The notes beneath the pieces are model-generated. The model had not been told where the DNA came from, did not search any database, and saw only the letters and a program-made list of their open reading frames with translations. Below, piece by piece: positions 1 through 9,250 of a stretch of DNA of 28,350 nt. The DNA is taken from NCBI GenBank assembly GCA_000310025.1, contig FN648379.1:4863-33212 (forward strand). The letters run 5' to 3'. The translations under genes and the position numbers were made by a program. Within the stretch, counting starts at the first letter, position 1, and each line of letters opens with the position of its first letter. The DNA is from Ectocarpus siliculosus. Its lineage: Eukaryota; Sar; Phaeophyceae; Ectocarpales; Ectocarpaceae.

Positions 1-333
1 GAGAAGGAAAAATGCACAACGGGCCCCTTGGTGCGCTTGCTTGCCCCGTGGCTTTCGCAATAGGAAAAAAAGAATCATCTTTTTGTGCTTTTGGAAGAAA
101 TGGTGGTAAAAAGAACCGGTTTGGGAGGGTAATTTCCCTTTCCCGGGCCTTTCCACATCCTTTTCAGAACCCTGTTTTTTTTTTTTTAATCCAAACCGTC
201 ACTTTCTCCCGGAAAATATTGTTCCCTTCCTACAGAGGACTACACCGACGTGCGTGGGGGGCCAAGAAAGGGTCCAAGGGAAAACAAAATCCGGACACAT
301 AGATGGCCCCCCCCCCCCCCCTAGCCCCCCCCT
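1..333. other. Low-complexity 5' stretch, no gene seen
   Basis: No coding region is supported. Short open frames on both strands have no recognisable domain and are disrupted by homopolymers. A T-run lies near 175-188 and a long C-run at about 306-330. The C-run gives proline- or glycine-rich translations that are artefacts of composition. Confidence 0.5.
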
Positions 334-455
334 GGTGTTTGCCATCGGGGTTGGGCTTTCGTCGCTTGGCAACGACGTTGTAAAACATGCCACCGCCCCC
401 GGTGTTTGCCATCGGGGTTGGGTTTTCGTCGCTTGGGCAACGACGTTGTAAAACA
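334..455. repeat. Two-copy tandem repeat, period 67 bp
   Basis: A segment of about 54 bp beginning GGTGTTTGCCATCGGGGTTG occurs at 334-387 and again at 401-455. The copies differ by one substitution (GGGC/GGGT) and a one-base indel (CTTGGC/CTTGGGC). They are separated by a short C-rich spacer. Each copy holds the small inverted motif CGTCGCTTGG-CAACGACG, which could form a hairpin. The frame is not preserved between copies because of the indel, so this is read as non-coding. Confidence 0.8.
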
Positions 456-2317
456 AGACAATTCACTTCGTGAAATCGGCAACCAGGTTACCGTTTTTTT
501 TTTTTACCTCTGGCTTTTTTTTGGCGGTAACCATAATGGTGGTCGAGTAGATCATGTTGTGCGGGGTCGAGAACCCTCAGTACGCGCAAGGGGGATGATC
601 GCACCACGTTGTGTTAAATTGGTCAAGCATCCTCGAGGCAGTTACACAGTGCTTACAACTGTCTCTGGAAGTGAAAGCACCAGAAAATAAATTAAGTCAT
701 ACGCGGCTGTCATCCGTACGCAAGGAAGTAAACACAAGATGCCGAACACCCTTAGCAGGATGCAGCGCACCCTTCATGTGACTCGCCGAACACCTCACGG
801 CGCTTCGCGCTTGGTGATGTGAGAGCCTGGTCCGGTGAGAACCCGGCGTGCTCCGTCCCGGCTTCGTAGGGATGCGAGGTTAATGGTCTAACTAACGACT
901 ACGGCATGCACGACTATGAGTACACCCCCCCCCTCCGGGGAGGGCAATTTCGATTTTGGTTTATATTGGAATTAGTATAGGGGGCTTTGTTCACTAAATT
1001 AGTCGTTACCCCCAACCATATAGAAATCAAAGTCCCCCCCCACCAAATCACCACCCGCCCCCCGCGCGGCCTCCGATTTCGACTAATGTACACTGTAGGC
1101 TTATGTGTCTTGTTTTGTTTTTCGCGTGTACCATTGCCGGGGGAAGAATATTCGACGGGCACAAGAAAGGCGACTACTGCAAGGAAGTGTCGCCGTCTCT
1201 TGCCGACATTTTGCTTGCTGCGGGCATTCGACAACTGGCCGCGCATCCCTGCCGAGACGTAGCATGAGTAGGCCGCACTTTCCCTTAATACACGTCACGT
1301 ACAGGAACGCACCACTATTCTTATTATTATATGTGTAGCTCGAAACAGCTTTGTTATTTTGTTCACCCACGTCAGTCTGCTTTATTGTCTGGCCGAAACG
1401 ATCCAAGAGCCACAAAAAACACGTGAAGACGCAGTTTGAACGAAGACACATTTGTCTACAGTACATAGCTACAGATAGAGAGAACTCAATCTGAGCCTGT
1501 TTTTTTGGGCTGATAGGGTAACATGAAGAAGGAGAACGTACCGTCAAGTTCCCCAGAGCGTCGCCTCACTGTTCCCGCCGTGAAAAGCGCGCCTAGGTAG
1601 GCCAGGATCCCCGCCAGGCCGGTCATGCACCTGCGATGAGGACATGATGATGATGGTATTTGGACCCTTGGGATTAGTTCTGGCCCACGTCGCTTTCCCC
1701 TCTCGCACCCCCCCCCTCTCCCCCCTTCCCCCCCCCCCCCGCCTACGCCCAGTTCCATTTCACAGGACGCCTTCGCGCGATTGTTTTAGGAAATAGGGGG
1801 GGGGACACGCAGACCGTATTCCCTAACCATAACCGTAACCATAACCCAACTTCCCCGATTGCATGCTTTATCCAACATGTTTGCTTAATACAGTAACGTG
1901 CCGGCTACGATTTCACAAAAAGGGACGAAACGGAAGCACCACGCGATCGATCGACCTCGTAGCTGCATGTATGTGCAGACAAGCTGTAAACGCCCTTCCT
2001 GCCACTGAACGCATTTAAGACGCCCTCGGCGCAGTGATAAAAATATATGAAGGTTGAAAAAAAGTAATGCAGCTCGGGCCCGGAGGGATCCCCGCTCCGT
2101 TATTCCCGGACACCACCACCCGCGGTTCGGAAATCGCTTGTTCGTCTGCTTGCTCAGGCTTGATCGCCCCCGCGAACAGAAGACCCGTCGACGGAGAATG
2201 GTCTGCCGTAGACTACACGCCGTGGTCCCCCTGTTTTTTCTTGTTGAAAAAAGGAAAGACTGATCAACGGTACATGGCATGTACATCGGCTGTGCACTAC
2301 AAAGAGAGATACTACTG
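456..2317. other. Intergenic region, no supported gene
   Basis: I see no recognisable protein domain, tRNA or rRNA. Open frames on either strand (for example the minus-strand frame 1101-1547 and overlapping frames at 1885-2336) have no family motif and overlap one another, as expected by chance. Composition features are C-runs near 926-940 and 1708-1740 and a degenerate run of CCATAAC/CCGTAAC units at 1818-1850. That run loosely resembles decayed telomere-type repeats. Confidence 0.45.
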
Positions 2318-2589
2318 CAGTCGTGCCTCGCTTTAGGACAACAATATTAAGGAAACTCCCTCGGCGAAGGACATCATTTTTCTCACGGGAAGTATGGTGG
2401 CTCGCAGAATATAAAACATAAGGAGGGGTATCAACCTATTAATATTTAACGGCACTTCCCCGGCTTAAGGCTGATTCTTAAACACCTGGATTCCTAATCC
2501 AAAAGCTTCACTTTGCAGGATCGGCAAAATTCCGGCTGGACAAAAGTCCGGCCGTTCTTACAGTGAACCGGATTTCTCAGGCGGATTCT

Positions 2590-2950
2590 TGGGGGGTAGG
2601 TGTAGATCGAGCCCAGACGAGATAATCGGTGAGTGCGACCTGAGTTCTTGACGTATCGCTCCCATCAAGGGCTCCGAGCAACCCTACGCTGAAGTGCTTG
2701 CTATTCTGCACGCTGACTGTTGATGGTCGCTCGGCGCGCAAGCGCAAAAAAAACTTGGCGCATCACACCAAGCATGGAGACGCCGAAACAGGCCAAACCG
2801 GTATAGACAGCAAAAAGAGCCGTTTTTGTCAGAGAGGGGAGGACACCGCAACTGGTTTCTCGCTCCCTAGGCCACCGATCGAAGCCAGACCGGTCAGGGG
2901 GTGCCCTCTATTCCTCGCTCTCTGCAGGAGTAGATTTGCTCAGCAGCTCG
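2590..2950 (+). repeat. Left inner arm of the fold-back element
   Basis: This segment pairs with the reverse complement of roughly 3130-3490. Landmarks shared by both arms are the GTCAAGAACTCAGG/CCTGAGTTCTTGAC block, the GACTGTTGATGGTCGCTCGG block, the CATGGAGACGCCGAAACAGG block and the GAGTAGATTTGCTC block next to the spacer. Differences are scattered substitutions and A/T-run length changes. Confidence 0.8.
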
Positions 2951-3129
2951 TTGATTCAATCATTCGAAATCGTTGTCTGTGTGTACACAAGCTGTCGGTG
3001 AAAATTGTTTCCAGGCCTTCAACTCATCATCAGTCTATCTATGCTCGAATGAAGCAGACCAGAAAAAAACACAATTCGAAAAAGCAACGGGGCACCACGC
3101 ACATGCTTCTCTCCGTCAATCGAGAGTAC

Positions 3130-3490
3130 GCGCTGCCGAGCAAATCTACTCCAGCAGAGAGCGAGGAACAGAGAGCTCGCCCTGACCGGTCTGGCTTCGA
3201 TCGGGCCTAGGGAGCGAGAAATCAGTCCCGGTGTCCTCCCCCTCTGACAAAAAAAGCGGCTCTTTTTATTTTTCTGTCTCGTGGCGGTTTGACCTGTTTC
3301 GGCGTCTCCATGCTTAGTGTGATGCGATATTTTTTTTTATGGTGGCGTGCCGAGCGACCATCAACAGTCAGCGTGCAGAATAGCAAGCCTTCAGCCGAGG
3401 GTTGCTTGGAGCCCTTGATGGGAGCGATACGTCAAGAACTCAGGTCGCACTCGCCAATTATTTATTATGTCGTCTGGGTTCGCCAGCGGT
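3130..3490 (-). repeat. Right inner arm of the fold-back element
   Basis: Reverse-complement partner of 2590-2950. With the opposite arm it would give a single-stranded hairpin with a stem of several hundred bases and a loop of about 180 nt. Confidence 0.8.
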
Positions 3491-3741
3491 GAACTTTTTG
3501 GGATAAGAAATCCGGCTGGGAACCATCCTGATTTCTGCCAAACTTTTCGGGTGGGGGCAACCCAAAAAGCTGAACCCGGATTCGTCGACCCAAAAAAATA
3601 ATGTGAAGAATTCGGCTGTGTAAGAAGCCGTATTTTTGCCCATCCTGAGAAAAAGGGTTAGGGATCCGGATGTATAAGAAACAGCCAATGTTTCTTTTTA
3701 GGAAAAAACAGGTAGGTGTGTCCTTAGCCGAGGTTCGACTG

Positions 3742-3812
3742 TATGTAGTCTAAAAAGTGGACGCTCAAGACAACGGGTAGCGCTGTCACTCTCACACACA
3801 TTTTTCTTCTGC
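3742..3812. other. Short spacer between the fold-back element and the LTR relic
   Basis: About 70 bp of unassigned DNA with a CACACACA motif. No feature recognised. Confidence 0.4.
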
Positions 3813-4078
3813 TGTGGTGGTATGCACGCGTGATGAAGTCTGGTAGACCCGTGAAGAAGTACTCACTTGTTATTACTCTTGACTGTAGAACAGCAGCAGC
3901 AGTAGCTGTTGCCCTGGGTATCGGTAAAATGACACCAAGGGGCGCAGGATCCTCAGTACAAGCAGGGCCTACTAGATCCTGTCCCCTGTTTTATCCTTCC
4001 ACGGGGAGTGACATCTCTCCGCCGCTCTCCGCGCCTTCTATAAGGAACCATTCTCTTTTATGTTCCGTCTACACATCT
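3813..4078 (-). repeat. Relic gypsy LTR (minus strand), larger part
   Basis: The sequence is an inverted, diverged copy of the 266-bp LTR of the gypsy element at 12823-24439. It starts at the LTR end (TGTGGTGGTATGCACGCGTG, reverse complement of the CATACCACCACA terminus) and follows the LTR body in order (CAGCAGCAGCAGTAGCTGTTG, GGGGCGCAGGATCCTCAGTA, CCTGTTTTATCCTTCC) up to ACACATCT. Differences include a small insertion in the CTCTCCGC stretch. At ACACATCT the LTR is interrupted by a LINE insertion, and the LTR resumes at 5291. The 119-codon plus-strand frame over this segment is not a gene. Confidence 0.92.
4071..4078. repeat. Target-site duplication, left copy (LINE insertion)
   Basis: ACACATCT here is repeated at 5291-5298. 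Between them lies non-LTR retrotransposon DNA. Removing one copy plus the insert restores continuity of the surrounding LTR, so this is read as a target-site duplication of 8 bp. Confidence 0.85.
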
Positions 4079-4080
4079 AA

Positions 4081-4716
4081 GACCACTACCGGACGTTGCG
4101 GACGATACACCACCGACTGCTCCTGCGAGTTATCGGTTACCAACGCAAGAAGGGCACCTATCGGCAGCTTTCCTACGCCCATACCCTGAAGAGGGTAGGG
4201 TGCCAGAGCGTGCAAACCACTATCCGGCAACGGCGCCTGCTGTTCGCGGGAGCGCTGGTAAGGCAGCCAGACGGACGACTCCCGAAACGGGTGATGCTTG
4301 GCGAACTGGTGGGGGGGGAGGGCCCAGGCAGGGGGAAACCGGAGCAAAACTGGCAGATGTGCCTGAAGGACGACCTCAAGATGTTCGAAGTAGAGCACGG
4401 ATCTACGGACGCCGAGCCATGCTTCTTCGGAGTCCCGGAAACAACTTGGATGCAAGCAGCGAAGAAGGTGGACCGGGGGGTACGGTGGCATACAGGGGTA
4501 CTGCAGGGAGCTAAGAGGTTCATGGCCTCCTGGCATGAGAAGGAAGAGGAGGCTAGCCGACAACGAGCGCTCAAACGAAACAAGAAGCCCGACAACAACA
4601 AGGACACGGCAACAACCACGGGGGTGGGAGGGGTACAGCAGGCGGACGAGACTGCGAGGAAAGGCAGGAAACGCGAAGAGGCGGACCGAGTGGCGCCAAA
4701 CACCGTGCCGAAATGA
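4081..4716 (+). pseudogene. LINE ORF2 C-terminal fragment (downstream of reverse transcriptase core)
   Basis: The frame is open from the truncation point to TGA at 4714-4716, about 211 codons, without a genuine start. It begins with HYRTLRTIHHRLLLRVIGYQ, then a region containing RRLLFAGALVRQPDGRLPKR, followed by a G/P-rich stretch and LKDDLKMF. This pattern (LLLRVIG, then R-LLFAG-V-RQ-RLPKRVM, then G-GRPE-NW--CL-DDL) is typical of the region after the RT domain in many LINE-type polyproteins of protists and algae. The tail (about residues 150-211) is charged, rich in K/R/E. The RT and endonuclease domains are missing because of 5' truncation, so the fragment cannot be functional alone. Minus-strand frames over the same DNA are shadows. 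Confidence 0.82.
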
Positions 4717-5255
4717 ACCTCTTGCTTGACTTATCCCCCCCCCCCCAGCACTGCACCATTGCACCAACCCCCCGCGAGCGATGACGTGCATGGGCTGGCT
4801 CGAGTGGCTCGCTTTGCCTTGTGTTGTTTTGTGTTGTTCTGTTTGTTTGTTTGTTGTTTGTCGCTAAGGCGTGTGTCTTTCTCTGTTTGTGTCTCTTTCC
4901 CTGTGCTTCTCTGCTCTAGACTATTCCTTTCTTTTTTTCTTGTCTTTTTCAGGTTTCTTTTTCTTTTCCCCTTTCTCTTTCTCTTTCTTTTTCTTTTTCT
5001 TTTTCTTTTTACTTTTTCTATCTTTTTCCGATCTAGGGTTACCTCGCAAAGCGTGCAGAGAGGCGAGCGGAATGGCCTAGACTATCTGTCGTGGACTTTT
5101 ATTGGCTTGCGGACCCTTCGGGTCCATTTTATTTTCGTATACCTTTTGTTGGGTAAGTTAGCCTGTGACCACGGGAATCGACCCCGTCAAGTGTTAGACT
5201 AGTACGGACAGAAGAAGGTACTGAGCAGAGAGAATGGAACGGTTTTTTAATGTGA

Positions 5256-5256
<1 letters not shown>
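4717..5256 (+). other. LINE 3' untranslated region with pyrimidine tract and hairpin
   Basis: Between the ORF stop and the (CAA)n tail lies about 540 bp of non-coding DNA. It has a C-run at 4736-4746, T/TG-rich DNA around 4815-4860 and a nearly pure pyrimidine tract at about 4915-5030. A perfect small hairpin GGACCC-TTC-GGGTCC sits at about 5111-5125. LINE reverse transcriptases often bind 3'-UTR structures, so the hairpin may be a recognition element (inference). Confidence 0.6.

Positions 5257-5290
<34 letters not shown>
5257..5290 (+). repeat. (CAA)n microsatellite 3' tail of the LINE
   Basis: Eleven or so CAA units follow GTGAAAA and end directly at the right target-site duplication. The position shows this is the 3' tail of the LINE rather than an independent microsatellite. 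Confidence 0.9.
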
Positions 5291-5293
<3 letters not shown>

Positions 5294-5316
5294 CATCTGA
5301 ATCCTACAGTCTAACA
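5291..5316 (-). repeat. Relic gypsy LTR, remaining end (after LINE insertion)
   Basis: ACACATCTGAATCCTACAG resumes the LTR broken at 4078. It reads, in reverse complement, as the 5' end of the LTR (TGTT..TAGGATTCAGATGTGT). Its first eight bases are the duplicated target site. A few extra bases (AGAC) near the LTR start distinguish this relic from the intact LTRs. Confidence 0.85.
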
Positions 5317-5545
5317 CTACTGTAGCCCACCCGGGAGGTTCTCATACTACGCAGATGTTAAAAAACCTCAGAGTCGGCAAGCAATTGTCGAGTCTCTAAA
5401 TGAAAGTATCGAGGATGTGGAGCTCCAAAACAGTACAATTCACCCCACACGTCTCACTCGATGGGTCGCAAGAACATCGTTTGACTTCTAAACGACAAGA
5501 ACACACCGAAAGGAACTGACGGGGCTAAGAAAAGCCTACGATCGT
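5317..5545 (-). mobile_element. Relic of the gypsy 3' untranslated region (minus strand)
   Basis: The reverse complement matches about 23950-24173 of the intact element. Shared blocks include the GGTGGGCTA stretch next to the LTR, GAGACTCGACAATTGCTTGCC, CATCGAGTGAGA, and CTTAGCCCCGTCAGTT. Homology fades near 5545, so the relic keeps only the 3' LTR and about 230 bp of internal DNA. It shows that this gypsy family inserted here before, in the opposite orientation, and is older than the LINE inserted in it. Confidence 0.88.
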
Positions 5546-6310
5546 CTCCGCTGTGTACACAGACAGCCAAATTGTCGAACTGTATGTATGTGCTAGTCAC
5601 AGGTAGGAGACCGCAATCGATCATTCTATAGCAGCAGCAGCAGCAGCGTTCGCTCTACTGCTGTACCTTCAATTTACAAACTTCGGGGACCTGTGAGCAC
5701 GCGTCTTGTATGAGTGTGCATGAGCGATGATTGAGATAGCGACGATTGAGGAGGATAGAGGAGGATTTTTTGAAGTACTTCATTTTTCAGAGAAAATAGT
5801 TCGACCGCAAGCAAAGCAAGAGGAGGGGGTCCACGGATACGGAGAGAAGAAGGCAGGCACAATCACCCACCTGGTTGAGCGTGTGTCGCGGCAAGCGCGA
5901 ACGAGTGAGTATGAACGCATGGAGGACCACTCCATCCTATTATGGCGAGCTACAGCAGTATGTACGAACCTATACCCAAACACGCACTCGCACACATACA
6001 TACCAGAACCACCGAACGTGGCAGCGGGACGTAGAAGGGGGGTGATAAGACGCAGGATACGAAGGAGGAGGGCGCGAGCAACCCAATGCAAATCTGAAGA
6101 TATAAGTGTTACTGCTCGCAGCGAAGGCCCGACGATTGTTTGCCATCGAGGGCACACCCTGGAGCCCTGGAGGCGAATTGTCGTGGCGGTTTGGATCTTT
6201 CAGACGATGATACATAAATACACACACCAAGACGTATCGAAGCTGACTCTTCGTCTCAGCTGTGGCCTCTCTGTCTCTGGCTTTTCTCGACACCCAAGTT
6301 TACCATCCAC
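5546..6310. other. Intergenic, no supported gene
   Basis: The only repeat seen is (CAG)n at 5631-5648 and short CACA/CATA runs at 5978-6002. Open frames on both strands (5727-6329 plus; 5780-6157 and 5970-6293 minus) overlap in several frames, have no domain I recognise and no homologous counterpart in the window. Confidence 0.4.
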
Positions 6311-6537
6311 TCACACGAGGGAGATCTGACGAGGGCAGTAAGGCGGCCACGAGCGCTGCCTCCACAGGTGCATGACCGCCACGAACACGACAAGTTGATA
6401 AAGCCCGGTCAGGGCGATATGCACCCAGTCCTTCATGTTGCTAGGATCGAGCTCTGTCCACTGGTCATCGTCTTCGACGATGTCCTCCGAGCTGTCGTGT
6501 TGCTGTAGACTCCTGCTACCAAACCCCAACATCCTGG
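6311..6537 (-). CDS. Possible exon with one transmembrane segment, unidentified
   Basis: On the minus strand an open stretch begins with ATG at 6530-6532 and reads an acidic N-terminal part (SSEDIVEDDDQWTELD), then a hydrophobic segment around residues 36-56 (VHIALTGLYQLVVFVAVMHL) followed by basic residues (WRQRS). A CAG precedes the ATG by one base (a possible splice acceptor) and a GTGAGT (a possible donor) lies near 6311-6316. The composition is protein-like: acidic cytosolic part, one membrane helix, positive flank. I do not recognise the family, and no continuing exon was found in the neighbourhood. It may equally be a chance frame. Confidence 0.25.
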
Positions 6538-6715
6538 TGTCGCGGTCGCGCTGCCGTTGTGTGTCTCAAGATTCTAATCCTGCGTTCCACCCTCCTCCGC
6601 CGCTTCTTGTCTCTGGTGTGTGGACGGTTGCCGAACGGGAGCCTCGAGCGTACACAAGTACACGGTACTCCAGTACGAAAGAGTAAAACATTCGGAATTG
6701 TTATTTTGTTTATCC

Positions 6716-6911
6716 GAGCCTTGGTTACACATTGATAGTAACTCTTTAGGACTAACCGATGTTGAACGTAGCAAGGCTAGGTTCTTCAAACGAGCAAGGC
6801 TAGGTTGCTCACCCCACATCTACCCTAACCCTCACCCACGGCCAAAGCACGGCCTAGCGGCCGCGAACTGGGCGGCACGCGGCTGCGCCGCGCGCTCGGA
6901 ATGCGGAACGG
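6716..6911 (+). repeat. Dispersed repeat, copy A (with one telomere-like unit pair)
   Basis: The block from GAGCCTTGGTTACACATTGA to ATGCGGAACGG is present in reverse complement at 12453-12664. This copy holds CCCTAACCCTCACCC where the other copy has a longer CCCTAA run. It also carries the direct repeat AGCAAGGCTAGGTT (two copies) and a GC-rich inner palindrome-like stretch around GCGGCCGCGAACTGGGCGGC. The surrounding DNA is unrelated in the two locations, so the boundaries are those of a mobile or duplicated unit. Translated frames are conserved only because the DNA is. Confidence 0.88.
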
Positions 6912-8580
6912 GGAGAGGGCGCTGGAGAGGAATCGGCCGCCAGAACCAACGCCGAACAACGCCCGACCGACTCTGTCTGTTTGTAGACTAACATCTCTCT
7001 CGTTCTTTCTTTGGCACAAAAAAAAGAGAAGAAGGACCAACGGTTTGCTATCATCAACGTGCCCGAGTGCCAACATACAGAGTATCAGCTAGCGTGGGTT
7101 GGGGGAGCTCTTGGCAGAGACGAACGCGCCTTGTCCGCTGTTTGTTCACTACGTAAGGGTGTGCAGAGGATCCCCAAGCCCCAAACATATTTTTGCTCAC
7201 GATTCATGCTTTTTGCCCAAAAAAAGTCCCCTCCGATGGATGATATAGAAAACTCGCTTCATCCACTTTTCGGGCTCCACTGGCGTCATGCATTTATTTT
7301 AAACTCTAGTAGACCGACCCAACGAATCAATCTCTACTATCGAAAGAGTCAAAGAAAGATTATTAGTCCATAATAACGTCAGCGAAAGTTCTGTTAGTTA
7401 TCCACGATTGATTTCCCTAGCTGCACATTTCCGTGTTTTTGAGAACTTGAAGTGACGTGTGTGGTATGTTGTTGCTGTTGTTGTGCATCGTGCACTGCAA
7501 CACGCATCTGTGCATGTATGCACTACTGTATGTGGCAATATGTTGTTGTGTGACCGCTTTAGGCATGGCGCGTTGAAAGATGCAACTTTGCTGTGAGTGG
7601 TGCTGCCGGCATTTTTTTCTGCAGCTGCGTGATGCTGCTGGGATTGCTCATGCGGCAAGCTGTTGACCTCAAAGAATACAGACGGACGTGTGTTCTTTTA
7701 TTCTTCACCATGCTGTCGGTATTTTTTGATGACTTCAACCTATCTCGGAACATGAATTTTGAAGAAGAAATGACACCCGCATGCATGTGACGCACGTTAC
7801 TGCATGCATGTATCGCGGATCGTGTACGTATACCTATAGCAGGTAACATACAAATGATACATACATGCAGTACATCCCCATGTTCCTACCTTTCGTGCAC
7901 TTACTTTATTTAGCGATGATGCGGAAGAGTGTGTTTGGTGGACTGTTTACCGTTTACCACCTGTGTGTAACGGTAGCGGACAAACATTTCTTCCGGAAAT
8001 AAATGAGAAGACGGAAACAACTTGCGGCATTCATTGTGTCAGAAAAAACTGGCTCTCGGAACTCGGAACACATCACATGCATCTCGCTTGATCTCGCTCA
8101 TGTTTGTTTCTCATGATCAGCTAGCTCTGTGTGCTGGATCTCTCTGCGGTATGTATGTATGTATGTGGTCCGGAGGACGACAGACACCGGGTGTGTGTGT
8201 AGTGTGCGAACATTAAACTCTACGGAGTACTGATGTTGCTGTATTGTATGTAGTCTCACGGCTGTATATAGCTATGGTAAGCCACACTTGCACACACACA
8301 CAACAAACAGACAGCAGCAGGTCAAAGCGCACGCCACGCGCACCCAAACAAAGTAGTAGCAGCCTAACAAGGCAAACAAGTAAGTGCAGTTTTCTTCTTC
8401 TGATGCTATACGGTATCTATCTGTCTTGAATCCGGAGAGTAGCGTAGACTCCCCCCGTGACACTCGGTCACAGGGTCCCAGATTGTTTACTGTCGAAGAA
8501 GCGCATTGTGTGTTTTCCACCGCACTGAGACTGACGACGTCTGTCTTCATTGGTCAGCCGGTTGGCGCGGTCAGATGATG
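6912..8580. other. Intergenic, microsatellite-rich, no supported gene
   Basis: Features seen are CATG/TGCA-rich runs near 7785-7810, (GTAT)n at 8150-8166 and (ACAC)n near 8290-8300. A 65-codon frame at 7593-7790 has a hydrophobic N-terminal part but lacks an ATG at its beginning and has no family motif. I see no RNA gene. Confidence 0.4.
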
Positions 8581-9250
8581 TGCGAAGGTGTACCGATTCA
8601 CCGATTCTGGTAAAAATCAATCGACGGATACCCTGCGAATCGGGTCCTCCTTAACACTCTCCACCCACAGAATTTACCCTCAACTGGGAACCTCTTGTGG
8701 CCAGGACGGGTAATTCGATGGAAGTGTCACAAGGTTCTTCATAGGTATATATATATAGGATCGATTCCAAGAGGAGGTGTTCTCAGGACTGACGACACAC
8801 ATTGTGCCATGCATGGGAAAATGTCCACATACATGTCAGGAGAAAAAACGTGCACCCGAGGAGATTCGAACCAGTATGTATGTATGTATGTATCCTGCTG
8901 ACGCCGTATGTATGCGAAGGTGTACCGATTCTGGTAAAAGTCAATCGACGGATACCCCGCGAATCGGGTCCGTCCTCCTTAACACTCTCCACCCACAGAA
9001 TTTACCCTCAACTGGGAACCTCTTGTGGCCAGGACGGGTAGGAATTCGATGGAGGAAGTAAGTGTCACAAGGCAAGGTTCTTTAGGATCGATTCCAAGAG
9101 AGAGGTGTTATTATCAGGACTGACACACATTGTGTCCATGGGAAAATGTCCAAGTCAGGAGAAAAAACGTGCACCCAAAGAGATTCGAACCAGTATCATC
9201 ATCCTGCCGCTGACGCCATATTGATATGCGAAGGTGTACCGATTCCGGTA
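8581..9250 (-). repeat. Tandem repeat of about 315-330 bp, SINE-like on the minus strand
   Basis: The start TGCGAAGGTGTACCGATT occurs at 8581, 8913 and 9227. The first two units are full length and the third is a stub. Units share CCACCCACAGAATTTACCC, AACCTCTTGTGGCCAGGACG, GATCGATTCCAAGAG and GTGCACCC-AGAGATTCGAACC in the same order, with several small indels and different microsatellite lengths. On the minus strand each unit has GGTTCGAATCTC (8861-8872 and 9180-9191), close to the RNA polymerase III B-box, followed about 15 bases later by a T-run. An imperfect A-box-like GGCGTCAGC lies upstream. This suggests a tRNA-derived SINE ancestry, but the T-arm does not pair as a tRNA would. Confidence 0.75.

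Larger units (their letters stand above)
2318..3741. mobile_element. Fold-back / MITE-like DNA element with long inverted arms
   Basis: The left end reads CAGTCGTGCCTCGCTTTAGG. The reverse complement of the right end (3719-3741) reads CAGTCGAACCTCGGCTAAGG, so the termini are related inverted repeats. Inside, 2590-2950 matches the reverse complement of about 3130-3490 closely, including the stretch GAGTGCGACCTGAGTTCTTG. The arms enclose a spacer of about 180 bp (2951-3129). Outer parts of the arms are more diverged and hold several indels. The CAGTCGA-type terminus resembles pogo/Tc1-mariner inverted repeats. A TA follows the right end, but the left flank reads TG, so a TA duplication is not proven. 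No transposase is encoded; the 170-codon frame at 2698-3210 is translated from the arms and spacer. Confidence 0.75.
4079..5290 (+). mobile_element. 5'-truncated non-LTR (LINE) retrotransposon, inserted in an LTR relic
   Basis: A plus-strand insert of about 1.2 kb flanked by the 8-bp duplication ACACATCT. It begins inside the open reading frame for the C-terminal end of a LINE polyprotein, runs through its stop codon at 4714-4716 and a long 3' untranslated region, and ends in a (CAA)n tail. Truncation at the 5' end, a simple-repeat 3' tail and a short target duplication are the signature of target-primed reverse transcription. Confidence 0.88.

Noticed and set aside
2067-2336. Frame with WSAVDYTPWSPC, loosely like a thrombospondin type-1 repeat
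   Set aside because: Only a few residues match and the expected cysteine pattern is missing.
2698-3210. 170-codon frame in the fold-back element
   Set aside because: It reads through one arm, the spacer and part of the other arm; no transposase motif.
4069-4791. 240-codon minus-strand frame, and a 176-codon one at 4173-4703
   Set aside because: Lie opposite the LINE coding fragment, whose plus-strand translation has clear family motifs; the minus translations do not.
5155-5195. tRNA-like stem ACGGG-AATCGAC-CCCGT in the LINE 3' UTR
   Set aside because: The loop does not fit the T-loop consensus and no other tRNA arm is present.
8150-8900. GTAT repeats as a CRISPR-like array
   Set aside because: Plain microsatellite without spacers; the context is eukaryotic.
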